64,000 bases of DNA, from the NCBI GenBank assembly GCA_031761405.1, contig JASEVX010000007.1, positions 56,519,385 through 56,583,384 on the forward strand, written 5' to 3'. Under the pieces are notes generated by a model, which saw only the letters and a program-made list of their open reading frames with translations, was not told the DNA's origin and ran no database searches. Of the stretch, positions 11,285 through 22,900 are shown piece after piece (within the stretch, counting starts at the first letter, position 1; each line of letters begins with the position of its first letter). This stretch comes from Serripes groenlandicus. Its lineage: Eukaryota; Mollusca; Bivalvia; Cardiida; Cardiidae. Both the position numbers and the translations under genes were made by a program.

Positions 11285-13205
11285 TGTGTGAGTACATCGT
11301 GAAAAGTGTATATTCTGATTAGACTGTGCGGATGTGTGAGTACTTCATGAACAGTGTATATTTGATAAGACTGTGCGGATGTGTGAGTACTTCGTGGAAA
11401 ATGTATATTTGATTAGACTGTGCGGATGTGTGAGTACTTCGTGACAAGTGTATATTCTGATTAGGCAGCGCGGATGTATGAGTACTTCGTGACAAGTGTA
11501 TATTCTGATTGGACAGCGCGGATGTGTAAATACTTCGTGACCAGTGTAGATTCTGATTAGACTGGGCGGTTGTGTGTGTACTTCGTGACAAGTGTATATT
11601 CTGATTTGAATGTGCGGGTGTGTGAGTACTTCGTGACCAGTGTATATTCTGATTAGAATGTGCGGTTGTATTAGTACTTCGTGACAAGTGTATATTCTGA
11701 TTAGAATGTGCGGTTGTGTGAGTACTTCGTGACTAGTGTATATTCTGATTAGAATGCGCGGTTGTGTGAGTACTTCGTGACTAGTGTATATTCTGATTAG
11801 AATGCGCGGTTGTGTGAGTACTTCGTGACTAGTGTATATTCTGATTAGAATGCGCGGTTGTGTGAGTACTTCGTGACAAGTGTATATTCTGATTAGGCAG
11901 CGCGGATGTGTGAGTACTTCGTGACAAGTGTATATTCTGATTGGACAGCGCGGATGTGTAAATACTTCGTGACCAGTGTAGATTCTGATTAGACTGGGCG
12001 GTTGTGTGTGTACTTCGTGACAAGTGTATATTCTGATTAGAATGTGCGGTTGTATTAGTACTTCGTGACAAGTGTATATTCTGATTAGAATGTGCGGTTG
12101 TGTGAGTACTTCGTGACTAGTGTATATTCTGATTAGAATGCGCGGTTGTGTGAGTACTTCGTGACTAGTGTATATTCTGATTAGAATGCGCGGTTGTGTG
12201 AGTACTTCGTGACTAGTGTATATTCTGATTAGAATGCGCGGTTGTGTGAGTATTTCGTGACTAGTGTATATTCTGATTAGAATGTGCGGTTGTGTGAGTA
12301 CTTCGTGTCTAGTGTATATTCTGATTAGAATGCGCGGTTGTGTGAGTACTTCGTGACTAGTGTATATTCTGATTAGAATGTGCGGTTGTGTGAGTACTTC
12401 GTGACTAGTGTATATTCTGATTAGAATGCGCGGTTGTGTGAGTACTTCGTGACCAGTGTATATTCTGATTAGAATGTGCGGTTGTTTGAGTACTTCGTGA
12501 CAAGTGTATATTCTGATTAGAATGTGCGGTTGTGTGAATACTTCGTGACTAGTGTATATTCTGATTAGAATGCGCGGTTGTGTGAGTACTTCGTGACCAG
12601 TGTATATTCTGATTAGAATGTGCGGTTGTGTGAGTACTTCGTGACTAGTGTATATTCTGATTAGAATGCGCGGTTGTGTGAGTACTTCGTGACTAGTGTA
12701 TATTCTGATTAGAATGTGCGGTTGTGTGAGTACTTCGTGACTAGTGTATATTCTGATTAGAATGTACGGTTGTGTGAGTACTTCGTGACTAGTGTATATT
12801 CTGATTAGACTGTGCGGTAGTGTGAGTACTTCGTGACCAGTGTAGATTCTGGTTAGACTGTGCGGTTGTGTGAGTACTTCGTGACCAGTGTAGATTCTGA
12901 TTAGACTATGCGGTTGTGTGAGTACTTCGTGACCAGTGTAGATTCTGATTAGACTGTGCGGTAGTGTGAGTACTTCGTGACCAGTGTAGATTCTGATTAG
13001 ACTGTGCGGTAGGGTGAGTACTTCGTGACAAGTGTAGATTCTGATTAGACTGTGCGGTAGTGTGAGTACTTCGTGACCAGTGTAGATTCTGATTAGACTA
13101 TGCGGTTGTGTGAGTACTTCGTGACAAGTGTAGATTCTGATTAGACTGTGCGGTAGTGTGAGTACTTCGTGACCAGTGTAGATTCTGATTAGACTACGCG
13201 GTTAC
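11285..13205. repeat. 48-bp satellite, about 40 units
   Basis: Unit theme: GAGTACTTCGTGACTAGTG, TATATTCTGATTAGAATGCG, CGGTTGTGT. Because 48 is a multiple of 3, the minus strand stays open over long runs and reads as 16-residue repeats with SRSTHT and NQNIH motifs; no start, domain or splice evidence makes it a gene. A block carrying TTAGGCAGCGCGGATG and TTGGACAGCGCGGATG occurs at 11461/11509 and again at 11893/11941, a 432-bp (nine-unit) internal duplication. Units after about 12,790 switch to GTGTAGATTCTGATTAGACT. Confidence 0.95.
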
Positions 13206-14122
13206 CTAAATACCATTTGGTTGGTTTTCGTAGAGCAAAGTTTAATTATCTGTGAATTGTGAGCATTTTGACTTTGAAACAGTGATTTGTCTGGATATAA
13301 TCCACTATATCTTCTCAAAAATATAATAAAAGGCGTGCAATAAAAAGAGCTAGATTGATAATTATGTCAATAATGAAAATAAATAAGAGAAAGCAACACA
13401 ACTTACAATATCCAAAATGATGCTTTCTTTGTAATGAATTCCCCTTTCTTCAGCGGTTATCGCATTCGCCCCTTGGAGTGAGAGAGCCCAGGGTTCGATC
13501 CCAGAATTTGTCTTAACAAAATAATACTTTTTTTTAACAGGGAGTTAGAAGGTATGGTATGAAAGGCCGTATTAAATGTGAATTATTGCACAATCCGATA
13601 TACAGATTTATATATAGGATAAAGATTTAATGGGAAACACAGATCTTGTTAAGAAGGTTTTTGAACCGCGTCATTAAAAGTGGACCATTGAATAATATGC
13701 GAATGGTGAAGCCTCCGACAACCCGTGTATCGGCACAGTCAGACTTGAGATTTCACTGTCCAACTGCATTTGGATGAGCTATTTATCTTGTTCTGATGAC
13801 AAACAAACATTGCAGCCACACTACTTGAACATCACTCCTAAATCTCCGAATTTCCTGTAACTTCGATTTTCCAATATTTTGACAAGAACCCCTCTTCGCA
13901 GGACTCGGTACTTTATACATCTTATTCATATAACACAATCTGACTGAGAAATCTCGTTATAGTCTGATAAATCATGATTTCTTTCCCATATCACTAGATG
14001 ATAAAAGGAAGTATTTCAACTACAAACCACCTACTATAACCCCACTGGTGCCATGTAAATCAGCGGTTTGCGCCCTCCCGGTTCCCACATACAACCAAAC
14101 GGCAAAAGGCGATTTTGAAAAC
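13206..14122. other. non-coding with one tRNA-like remnant
   Basis: At about 13450-13512 the plus strand reads AGCGGTTATCGCATTCGC, then CCCAGGGTTCGATCCCAG, resembling A and B boxes of a SINE head or tRNA pseudogene. A cloverleaf cannot be closed well. Nothing else recognised. Confidence 0.5.
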
Positions 14123-14379
14123 ATATCGAGGGCTTAGCGTGAAACGGTTGTAACTAAAATTGGTACTTTTTTTACCAAGGTTAATCACCTCGCCATAATG
14201 TCTTTATAAACGTTAAATCTTTTTTTTCTTGGTAAACACTGGAAATTTAGGTGCCATTGCTCGTTCTGAGCAATGGCACCTAAATTTGCATTGTTTACAA
14301 AATGGTCAAAATGGCCCCTAAACTAGGGTTTTCAAAATAGGTTTTTAGTTACAACCGTTTCACACCAAGCCCTCGATAT
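14123..14379. mobile_element. MITE-C copy C1
   Basis: The element is 14127-14375. Ends are CGAGGGCTTAGCGTGAAACG and the inverse of CGTTTCACACCAAGCCCTCG, followed inward by GTTGTAACTAAAA. The centre is a perfect inverted repeat: AAATTTAGGTGCCATTGCTC, loop GTTCT, then its complement. ATAT lies on both outer sides. Confidence 0.9.
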
Positions 14380-14439
14380 AAACAAAAGTAAAAAAACACC
14401 TATTCGAATGGAAGTTTATCTGCTGAATAGAGTTGAAAT

Positions 14440-14560
14440 CATTGTGATAAAACGGAGAAATTGCTCGTTTTGAGCAAATTCTACTTTTGTCACAGGGTTT
14501 TCAAGAGTTGTCTGCTGCAGATGAGTCAAAATGCGATTATAGGTACGAAAGGATTAAATT
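14440..14560. mobile_element. MITE-A' half copy
   Basis: The hairpin ATTGTGATAAAACGGAGAAA and TTCTACTTTTGTCACAGGG flank TTGCTCGTTTTGAGCAA; CTGCTGCAGATGAGTC follows. Left end lost. Confidence 0.65.
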
Positions 14561-14635
14561 TGGGTAACAAAATGTGGGGCTAAGCTTCTAGTGTTTTGTC
14601 AGAATATGTATTTATGTCTCTTCTATTTAACATAC

Positions 14636-14882
14636 ATATGAGCCGTTCCACGAGAAAACCAACATTGTAGACTCAGCGTAAGGTATCGACCCGGATCAGC
14701 AAATGCAGGCTAGTCCGGACAGACACCTTTCGCCTTCTGTTAATTTTTTGTTTCAGGAATCTTTACTCTATACATATATCCCCCTGAGACGGATTGTGTC
14801 GGCCCGGATTGCATAGACTGTTCTGGGTCGATACATTACGCAGAGTCTATAATGTTGGTTTTCTCGTGGAACGGCTCATATT
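14636..14882 (+). mobile_element. MITE-B copy with best termini
   Basis: ATATGAGCCGTTCCACGAGA at the left and TCTCGTGGAACGGCTCATAT at the right are exact inverses. Inward GAAAACCAACATTGTA and TATAATGTTGGTTTTC continue the match. About 247 bp. Confidence 0.92.
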
Positions 14883-15270
14883 TACGATTGTGGGATTGAT
14901 CGTATGCATAGGCTGACCTGAAGCTTCGGTATTCGCACGTGTGAAACAATGCCGCATTTTGACAGAAGCGGTTCAACTGTAAGAGTCCGAAGAAAAGGGA
15001 AGCCCCGACATTTCTATTATGCTGTTACCCTAACTCGTCTACATTCAAGATAAATGTAAAAATTGCTTTAACAGTTCTTGTAAAATTTACTACTAGGCTT
15101 AAATATTTTAGTGTTTTTTTGTGTTCATCACTTTTGCTTGTCTGTGATTGGCTGAAATATTTTGAATAAAATAAATTAACATTGGCGACGTGCTGTATTA
15201 TGGAAAATAAAGTTGTAAAATACTATTATGTTTTATTACTCACTGAATTAGCCATATTAATGCTAAAATA
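14883..15270. other. AT-rich non-coding, nothing recognised
   Basis: No gene or repeat assigned. Confidence 0.4.
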
Positions 15271-15424
15271 TAAGGAATGGAGAGGTTTTTTTCGTTTTCA
15301 TGGGGGTATGGACAAAAAAACCGGATCACACATTCTATGAAACCGCTTCGAGATTTCATAGAGAGTGAACAGGTTTTTTTGTTCATACCCCCATGAAAAC
15401 GAAAAAAAAGCTCTCCATTCCTTA
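15271..15424. mobile_element. long inverted repeat, MITE-like
   Basis: The left arm TAAGGAATGGAGAGG, CGTTTTCATGGGGGTATG is matched by CATACCCCCATGAAAACG, CTCTCCATTCCTTA on the right. Arms of about 52 bases, spacer about 46. TATA-rich flanks hint at a TA-type target. The single open frame across it is an artefact of the repeat. Confidence 0.75.
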
Positions 15425-16012
15425 ATTATATTACTATTATTTGTCATACTGTGCATATCATACACTGATTTTCTTTGCATTTCGTAGCTCTACACTCCTG
15501 GAAAGGAATTAGTATAAGCAATTTACATTGTTTGTTTTCCAATCCATTTCAACCTACTATTGTTGTACTGTTATTATTGTAAATATGAACTGAATAAAAT
15601 ATGTTCAAACTAACTCGTCTGCATTTTCCAGGTTTTTTTTTTTTTTCGCAAGAAGTTAGATAATATCATAGGACTTGTCTAAGAACAGTCGGCTAAAATG
15701 TACTTGCTGGATTCAGTGCCCCGGTGTACATGGGAACTACTTTTTACCGTGTCGCATATCGGATACATATGAAATATCCATGAGTTGTGATATAACTGTA
15801 TATTTTAATCTTGGGTTTTTGATATACGATACAATACAATACAATACAATGTGGTGACATTGACATGACGTAGTGAGTCTCATCTTACCATGTTAGTTAG
15901 TTATAACCACATCGAATCATGTGTTATATAATTGGGTATAATCAAGTCTAATTCAAATGACGCAATGGTACAATACAGCAATGTTAGTCGAGCTCGCTTG
16001 CTGTCACAATGG
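15425..16012. other. non-coding, nothing recognised
   Basis: Contains a (ATACA)n-like run at about 15828-15850 and a T tract near 15632. No gene seen. Confidence 0.4.
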
Positions 16013-16450
16013 CGGTTCGGTGTATGTACGTGCGTGCGTCCGTGAGTCCGTCTGTCCTAACCTTGTCAGGGCTGCATCTTAATCATGCAGCATAGGATTT
16101 CCAAGAAACTTGGCACAAAACATTCACCATGAAGAGGCGGCGTGTCGCGCATAAGACCTATGCCTGCACCTCAAATGACAAGGTCACACTTAGAGGTCAA
16201 ATATCAAAATGAATACTGCTTGAAAGGACTGTATCTTGTCCGGCCCACATCTCAACCATGCATTATGATTACCAAATTACACGCGTTTACAATGATGAGG
16301 TGGACTGTCGCGCCATGGCACCCAGGCATGTACATTAAAGGTCAAGGTCACACTTAGAGGTCAAATGTCAAAATAAGAAGCCATGCATCATAGGATTCCC
16401 AAGTTACTGGGCACACATGTTCACCATGTTGAGGTGATGATGGCAGAAGT
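16013..16450. repeat. dispersed repeat with AAGGTCACACTTAGAGGTCA units
   Basis: CACACTTAGAGGTCAAATAT and CACACTTAGAGGTCAAATGT occur about 165 bases apart, each with a preceding ACC/CAT-rich phrase (CATGCATTATG, CATGCATCATAGGATT). It looks like the common mollusc repeat built of such phrases. The 71-codon frame in it is not supported. Confidence 0.65.
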
Positions 16451-16487
16451 GGAAACAAGTTTTGCAAAAAAAGGAGACTGTTCTCTA

Positions 16488-16770
16488 TTAACCCTTTCCC
16501 ACTTGTAGACGCGTTTTGACGCATAATAAACTAGGCCCCTAGTTAACTGCTATCAGGTCAACTATTTGTCAGTCTATGTTGCAATTGCACGGAAGAGCAC
16601 TACCTTTGAAGAGGGCTCCAGGAATGAAACCGTTTTGCGTCTAAATAAAAATCTCTTTAAATGACCACTAAAACAGGTTGTGAACATTGTGGTAAAAGGG
16701 GAAATTGATTTTTTTGACACGATGTTACCAATAGTCGTCAGCCGCAGTGATGTAATTGAGAAAGGGTTAA
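16488..16770. mobile_element. MITE-A' copy, TTAA at both ends
   Basis: TTAACCCTTTCCCACTTGTA at the left and GAGAAAGGGTTAA at the right. The left half carries GACGCGTTTTGACGCA; the inner part has GAACATTGTGGTAAAAGGGG. Less similar to the main family but the same site and ends. Confidence 0.8.
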
Positions 16771-17344
16771 AAACCATGAACAGTTTGTTAATGAGGGACA
16801 TTAATAATAATTATATTATCTCCCTTGTCAGATAAAGACCAAGGAAGACCAAATAGTTGGTAGGTCCTTTTAGTTGGAATCCTTTGTCTTTATCGCTATT
16901 TCGCAATGAGATATTGCAATTACTCTGTACAGTTTAATCATAAATGCGTTAATTAAAGTGATGATTCAAAAGAGAAAATTTACATAGCAGTGTTTAAAGA
17001 AAACAAATGTGGAATTACTAATCAATCTAATAACAGTTTGCCAAGAAAATGCAATTTTAAGTGCACCATCCAGTGCAAAGAAACCAATGATAAAAACAGA
17101 GGAAACCAAATGATAGGACCTAGCTAGATGTAGAGAGTATTAAAGGGAGATAACTGACCGATGTCTCCAATTGGGAATTGTAGATATAATATTGATGTCT
17201 GAGTTGAACACGTGTTAAAAACAAAGAATTTTCCTGACTTTTTTTTAAAAACTCTTGACTGTATCGGGAAATGTCAACTGAAATAAAACACCGTTTTTAA
17301 ACGACGATAACAATATTCTGAATAACAAAAACATATCAGAGGCT
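16771..17344. other. AT-rich non-coding, nothing recognised
   Basis: No gene or repeat family assigned. Confidence 0.4.
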
Positions 17345-17557
17345 TTAACTCTTTCAGCGCCGAATTGTTTAAAGTAGACTCTTCCATGTTCAAAATCGGG
17401 CGTCTCCATTTCTCATGTAATTAAAGTTTGGACTATTTTGATAACTAAAAGGCAAACAATGCTGATTTCAGGTGAGACAGCTTGTTACGAGCTGACTCAC
17501 CTGAATCAGTATTGTTTGCAAAAACCTCAATATTGCCTTTGGCGCTGAAAGAGTTAA
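17345..17557 (-). mobile_element. MITE-D copy, complete
   Basis: TTAACTCTTTCAGCGCC and GGCGCTGAAAGAGTTAA are exact inverses at the two ends. The central hairpin arm GCAAACAATGCTGATTTCAG pairs with the later TGAATCAGTATTGTTTGC. 213 bp. Confidence 0.92.
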
Positions 17558-18461
17558 GACCGTTCAGTAAATTCTCGATCAGTGCAGACGAATTGATTTG
17601 AATATACTTCAAACCAAGATACTTCTTGGTTGTTAATTTAGTGAAACTAACTGATTTAAATAAATGTAACTTACCTTTTACGAAAATTAACTTTCAAAAT
17701 AAGTCCAAACTCGAGCTATCTTTCCTCACGCATGCGGCACTAGATAAATACATACATAATCGACATCATAGTTACAGTAGAGTATACAGACGTTCTTCCC
17801 GTCGCATACCTATTTCTAACTGCTCAAACGTTTACTGGCATTGACACATTATATGTCCTTGCAGCAAGAAAGGCTTTCAAAACAATCAACATTCCGGAAG
17901 AAGGAGAAATGAGCTCACGTGATAAGAAATTGACTTACACCTTGTTTCGCAAAGTCGTTTTTCGTGTGTCGTTATAGAACTTTTCAAGGCACTGAATGAC
18001 TATCTGACGTATGGACGAGATACGGATCATATTGAGGGAATGTGCGTTCTAATTAGTGTCTTTGCTGAGCGCAAAGTCTGAAGGGCACTATGTTACAACC
18101 GTCATCGTGTGCCCCAGTCTACGAGAAGTAGCCTTGACAGGATCTTTATTAGGATGTGAATCAAAGATATCTATAAGCATCGATAGGAAGGCTTAACGAC
18201 AGAAGTACGGGTCGGTAACCTACTGCAGTGATACTCGCGATTATTCAAAGTCGAAGGGGGACCCTCGGAATCTGATCAAAGGCCGCAAAGATCATATCAC
18301 ATTTACCCTTCTAATGTCATTCTTGTTATGAACAATATCATCCTTTTCCATCAAAAGTTGTCCGTTATCTTATCTACGTTCCTGCGTTACTGGTATCAGG
18401 GAGACGGTATTTCAGTTAGAACTCCCAAAAGGGTTCGGATATTTCCGTTCGAGGTCGGTAT
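17558..18461. other. non-coding, nothing recognised
   Basis: Short open frames only; none shows a recognisable family. Confidence 0.4.
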
Positions 18462-18678
18462 TTAACCCCTTTCCCTCATACGACAATTCTTCAGCAGACG
18501 ACTTTGGACATATTATGTTCTCTATAATTGAATGGATAACCTATGACTAAAAGTGGAAAACATTGTGGCAAAAGGGGAAATTGCTCGTTTTGAGCAATTT
18601 CTTCTTTAGTCACTATGTTTTCAAAAAGCCGTCTGCTGCAGAGGCGTCAAAAAGCGTCTATATGAGGGAAAGGGTTAA
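18462..18678 (+). mobile_element. MITE-A copy A3, complete
   Basis: TTAA on both sides, hairpin version TC/GA (GCTCGTTTTGAGC). The phrase CTTCAGCAGACGACTTTG differs from the usual CTGCAGCAG. Confidence 0.92.
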
Positions 18679-18811
18679 ACATTTATTAAAGACTCGGTGA
18701 TTTCCGTCCGAAATCGTTTAGAGATTGGTATTACTCGTGGCATTTTCGACCCTGAACTAAACCGATATCTAACTGCTTCATTCGGAAATCGGCGAAGCTA
18801 ATAGGGTTTGA

Positions 18812-19012
18812 TTGATTGTTTGGTGTTTTACGCCGCTTTCAACATTTTTTCAGTTATATCACGGCGTTTCCTGGGTAAGTTACCAGTACTTCTGGTCCAT
18901 TTATCCTGACACCAGCCAGTCAGTCGTAATACTTACCCTGCAGCCCAGAGCACAACGGCAGACAGCTATTACTACCATGTTTAAAGTCTTTGATATGACT
19001 CGGCGAACCCAA
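18812..19012 (-). mobile_element. SINE-B copy, head shortened
   Basis: Tail GGTGTTTTACGCCGCTTTCA, TCAGTTATATCACGGCG, CCTGACACCAGCCAGTCAGT on the plus strand; ends near GATATGACTCGGCGAACCC, so most of the tRNA-like head is missing. Confidence 0.85.
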
Positions 19013-19271
19013 AAGTGATGTTCTACAAACAAAACAATGAAGGGGAAGAGAGATGTTATGATGTTGTCAATTAGTTACACTGTTAATTTGATGTAGATTT
19101 ATATTGTACTTATATTACAAGATAGGATTACCGGAGTTACGATAATTGTTTATTAAGACATTGATCAAATTCACAGACAATGATACTCCACAGGATGTTA
19201 TGATAGTTCACCGAAATGTGCTATGAAATACTTGTATGCGTAAGACACCAGGGACAGACTTATAATCATAA

Positions 19272-19502
19272 CAAGAGATGTGGACCCTGCGTAAAGTATC
19301 GACCCGGATCAGCCTAAGCATGCCGCATGACACTTTTTTCGACTCCTGTGGATTTTCTGATCTAGGAATCATTACTCTTTACCTCTATTCCTCTTGAGAC
19401 AAAATGTGTCGGTGATTAGCCTGCATGGATTGCGCAGGCTAATATGGGTCGATACATTAAGAAGAATCCATAATGTTAGTTTTCACGTGGAACGGCTCAA
19501 AT
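19272..19502 (+). mobile_element. MITE-B copy, left end missing
   Basis: Begins inside the family at GTGGACCCTGCGTAAAGTAT and ends with TTTCACGTGGAACGGCTCA. Confidence 0.82.
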
Positions 19503-19582
19503 GTCGTTTACAAAAGAAACACGGCAAAGCATGTACATTTGGGTTAAACTAGTCATCAATTGAAAACAACATATCAAAAATG

Positions 19583-19585
19583 TTC

Positions 19586-19616
<31 letters not shown>

Positions 19617-19745
19617 GGTTTAACGCCGTTTTTAACAATTTGTCAGTTATATCACGGCGGCCAGTTCACCTACTCATGCATTTCCTGGTTTTCTCACACC
19701 AGTACTCCACACAACAATCTTCCCAAGCAATCTTTTGATTGAAGT
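19583..19745 (-). mobile_element. SINE tail fragment with (GATT)n
   Basis: Six or seven GATT units, then TTTAACGCCGTTTTTAACAA, CACACCAGTACTCCACACAA and CAATCTTCCCAAGCAA. The last phrases recur in the copy at 57549. Confidence 0.75.
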
Positions 19746-20875
19746 AATATAATGTGAATAGTCAGGGAAGGGATTCGTGTTTGTCGTACGTTACCGGAAA
19801 ATTCGAAAATAATAAGTATATATAGGATCTGATATGAGTTATCATTTTATATAAAGTTTTATTAAACAAGTTCAAGAAATTTGTCATTAAGCGAGCCTTC
19901 GAATGTCAGATTCTTTTAATCACATGACAAAACACAAAAAGAAAATCGTTTTTTCACTGTCAGAAAATAGTCCCAACATGTAATACTTAATAGAATGTTA
20001 ACTAATCACACAAAAAGATATGTCTATGACCGATAATGGTCTCTCTACCTGTTCCATCTATCGTGACATTTGTGTTAATAGCCGGATACACGTTCTCAGT
20101 CATTTTGTAAACATTCGCGGATGAAATAGTGATTCGGCCATGTTATATTACATGTGGCACATGCATAATGGGTATATTACATCGGATACAAGCATTGTCA
20201 TGTGATAAATAGGTATCTCGAATTATATCACAATCTAATGTTTCATATGGACAGACCAGATTTGTATATCCATAACATGTTTATAAACTGTTTATAGAAA
20301 CATTATTTAAATCTGTTTTGTAAATTGTTTCGTGACTATTGCAGGTCAAGATTAGACTGCGCGATGATTTGAATCTACAATGGGCGCCGTAAGATATTTA
20401 TCCTAGCCGGGTTTCTTATGTGAAACCGAAGCGGATAAACATTTTGTTCGCCTAAAATATATGGATATATAAAAACCCATATGGATTCCACATAATGCTT
20501 CATGACAAATCTTACACATAAACTATCTACATGATAGTAATTAACTCTCGTCCTCAAACGCATTTCCACAACCGAACCAATTAAAATATAAATCAACAAA
20601 AATAATTCATCACCGCAAGTCTTTCTAAGCAATAACGAATATTTAACCTGGTAACTCCTCAACGGCGTGTAATTAAAATTCCCGTCATTAATGGTACCAT
20701 GTGATCTCCAGGTTCCAGAAATTCTTCGGGGGTTTCAATCTATTTTTGTGAGTGCCGTATCTCATCGATACTATTTATTACACTGTTTATTATGTTGGCC
20801 TGATCACAGGAGAATAACGTAGCTTAATATAAGATGACGTATAACAGTTACTATTCTGACATTCCACACCAGTTA
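19746..20875. other. AT-rich non-coding, nothing recognised
   Basis: Contains a 95-codon minus-strand open frame (20375-20662) without any recognisable domain; not called as a gene. Confidence 0.4.
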
Positions 20876-21060
20876 AACCCTTTCTTACATTAACGCGCTT
20901 TTGACACATATGTAGCGTTTTGAAAAGAATGTAGTAGAAGTAAGAAAACATCATAATGAACTACATCAATCCCTCCTTTTGAAATAATGTTTTAAACTCT
21001 TTTCAATAATTACGCTTTCATTTACAGAGATTTTCAAAAGTTTTGCCTAAATATTTTCGA
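20876..21060. mobile_element. MITE-A' fragment, decayed
   Basis: TTAAACCCTTTCTTACATTA and GCGCTTTTGACACATATG at the left, with a weak TTCATTTACAGAGATTTTC inner phrase. No right end. Confidence 0.5.
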
Positions 21061-21069
21061 TTACGGCTC

Positions 21070-21296
21070 TAGTATGGACTCTGCCGAATGTATCGACCCA
21101 GATCAGCCGGCGAAGTCCGCGCAGGCAGGCTAATCCGGGCCGACACATTCCGTCTCGGTTAATGATTCCTGAAACAAAAAATGCACCGGAGGCGAAAAGT
21201 GTCTGTCCGGGTTAACCTGTGCGGCATGCTCAGGCTGATCCGGGTCAATACTTTACGCAAGGTCCACACTGTTGGTTTTCTCGTGGAACGGCTCAA
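21070..21296 (-). mobile_element. MITE-B copy, left end missing
   Basis: Starts at GTATGGACTCTGCCGAATG and ends TGGTTTTCTCGTGGAACGGC TCA. Carries an extra GCAGGCAGGC duplication near 21120. Confidence 0.85.
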
Positions 21297-21449
21297 ATAG
21301 TTAATGAAATCATAAGCTTGAACAGTATTATGTATGATCTGTATAACCATAGATCGAAAATAAAGTAATACTGTTCTTCTGGCAGCTGATTAGTATAATT
21401 ATTACTAGCAAGAATATGTACACATCATAACGACTTCATTCTGCCAACA

Positions 21450-21838
21450 CGATTGATTGATTGTTGATTTTTGTTTGTGTTTACACCGCTTTCAACAATT
21501 TTTCAGTTATATCACGGCGTTTCCTGGGTAAGTTACCAGTACTACTGGTCCATTTATCCTGACACCAGCCAGTCAGTGGTAATGCTTACCCCGCAAAGTT
21601 ACCAGTACTACTGGTCCATTTATCCTGACACCAGCCAGTCAGTGGTGATGCTTACCCCGCAAAGTTACCAGTACTACTGGTCCATTTATCCTGACACCAG
21701 CCAGTCAGTGGTAATGCTTACCCCGCAACTCCGAGCGCTTCATTTTTAGAAAAAAAATAGGATGTCCCGGCCGGGAATCGAATCCACGACCTCTCGCACC
21801 CAAGGCGGAGACTCTACCACTACACCACCGAGGCGGTC
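21450..21838 (-). mobile_element. SINE-B copy with a triplicated 66-bp segment
   Basis: The tail TTTACACCGCTTTCAACAAT, then AAGTTACCAGTACTACTGGT starting at 21530, 21596 and 21662 (66-bp steps). The full tRNA-like head is at 21760-21838: inverse B box GGGAATCGAATCC and inverse A box CTACCACTACACCACCGAGG. Confidence 0.93.
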
Positions 21839-22026
21839 TGCAAACACGAACGACCCGAATTAACAACAACAGCAGTTTTTAGAAGGCAGACGCTTGGGCA
21901 ATCCAGAAATCACACCTTGATTTTCCGATCCAAATGAATCGAGTCGACTGAATCAGATGGCCGACAGTCGCCATTTATCACAAAAGTTATCTCCCTTTAT
22001 TTTCGGGTCCGAGAGAGTTTATGCTT

Positions 22027-22257
22027 TCGCTAGGAATCCGCTGTGGTCGAGTGGTTAGCGTCTGGGATTTCGAAACCGCGTGTCCCGGGTTCGATCCCCA
22101 GTCGCGGCACTACGGTCATGGTGGAGTGCCCTTGGGCAAGGCACATTTTCTAGCCTAGTACTGGTTTGTTTACCCAGGGATCATGAATAATTAAATTTAA
22201 TTGCGCGCTAAATGACCTTAGCTGTCGATGCGCCATAAAACAATATACATTCATTAT
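22027..22257 (+). mobile_element. SINE-A, best full-length copy
   Basis: The head resembles tRNA-Ser: CTGTGGTCGAGTGGTTAGCG (A box) and CCCGGGTTCGATCCCCAG (B box). Then GGTGGAGTGCCCTTGGGCAA, CTAGTACTGG, and a 3' end with GCGCCATAAAACAA. The tail differs from the AACGGCGTTAGA-type tail of other copies. Confidence 0.9.
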
Positions 22258-22693
22258 GCTTCCGCTAAGATAGACCAATTATATTAGCTGGATTTGCATT
22301 TGCAATTGTTGTTTACGCCAGTTATAAGAGTCCGGGAAGTTAGGCTTACCAGAACATTCCACGGCCACAAACAGTTACCAGAATGTCTTATTATTCATAA
22401 TAAGGTTAATGGAATCGGATATACCAAACCTTAAATCCGAACAGATTCTTCAAATAAAGAGGAATAACATACTTTGAAAAGTTATTGTCTATGGGCAGAG
22501 AAGATGTTCTTGTCCCCGTTTTATTTGACGCAGTCCTATACGCACTAATTCTAATTTTGGAAAATCTGTTCTCGTAAGAATGAAAACGTATGCCAAGAGC
22601 AGTTTGTTTAATATAAACGAACGAATACACCTTTATGGTTGTGAACTCGCGTATTCTAGTCGGATGTATCTGCCTGGGCTAATCGATATACTT
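22258..22693. other. non-coding, nothing recognised
   Basis: No gene or repeat family assigned. Confidence 0.4.
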
Positions 22694-22900
22694 TTAACTA
22701 TCATCGCCGAATTGTTTAAAGTAGACTCTTCCATGTTCAAAATCGGGTGTGTCCATTTCTCAATTTGTGAAAGTTTTGGACTATTTTTGTAACTAAACGG
22801 CAAACAATGCTGATTTCTGGTGAGACAGCTCGTTACGAGGTGACTCACCTGAATCTGCATTGTTTGCAAAAAAAACCTCAATATTGCCTGTGGCGCTGTT
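22694..22900 (-). mobile_element. MITE-D copy, right end damaged
   Basis: TTAACTATCATCGCCGAATT at the left; arms GGCAAACAATGCTGATTTCT and GAATCTGCATTGTTTGC around CAGCTCGTTACGAGGTG. It ends at GTGGCGCTG without GAAAGAGTTAA. Confidence 0.85.

Noticed and set aside
11319..12071. 122- and 80-codon minus frames with 16-residue repeats
   Set aside because: They are the 48-bp satellite read in an open frame; no signal peptide, domain, splice site or start context supports a gene.
11285..13205. CRISPR-like appearance of regular direct repeats
   Set aside because: Units are contiguous with no unique spacers, and the window is clearly eukaryotic.
22036..22110. tRNA-Ser gene
   Set aside because: The A and B boxes are good, but it continues into a SINE body shared with two other copies, so it is a SINE head.
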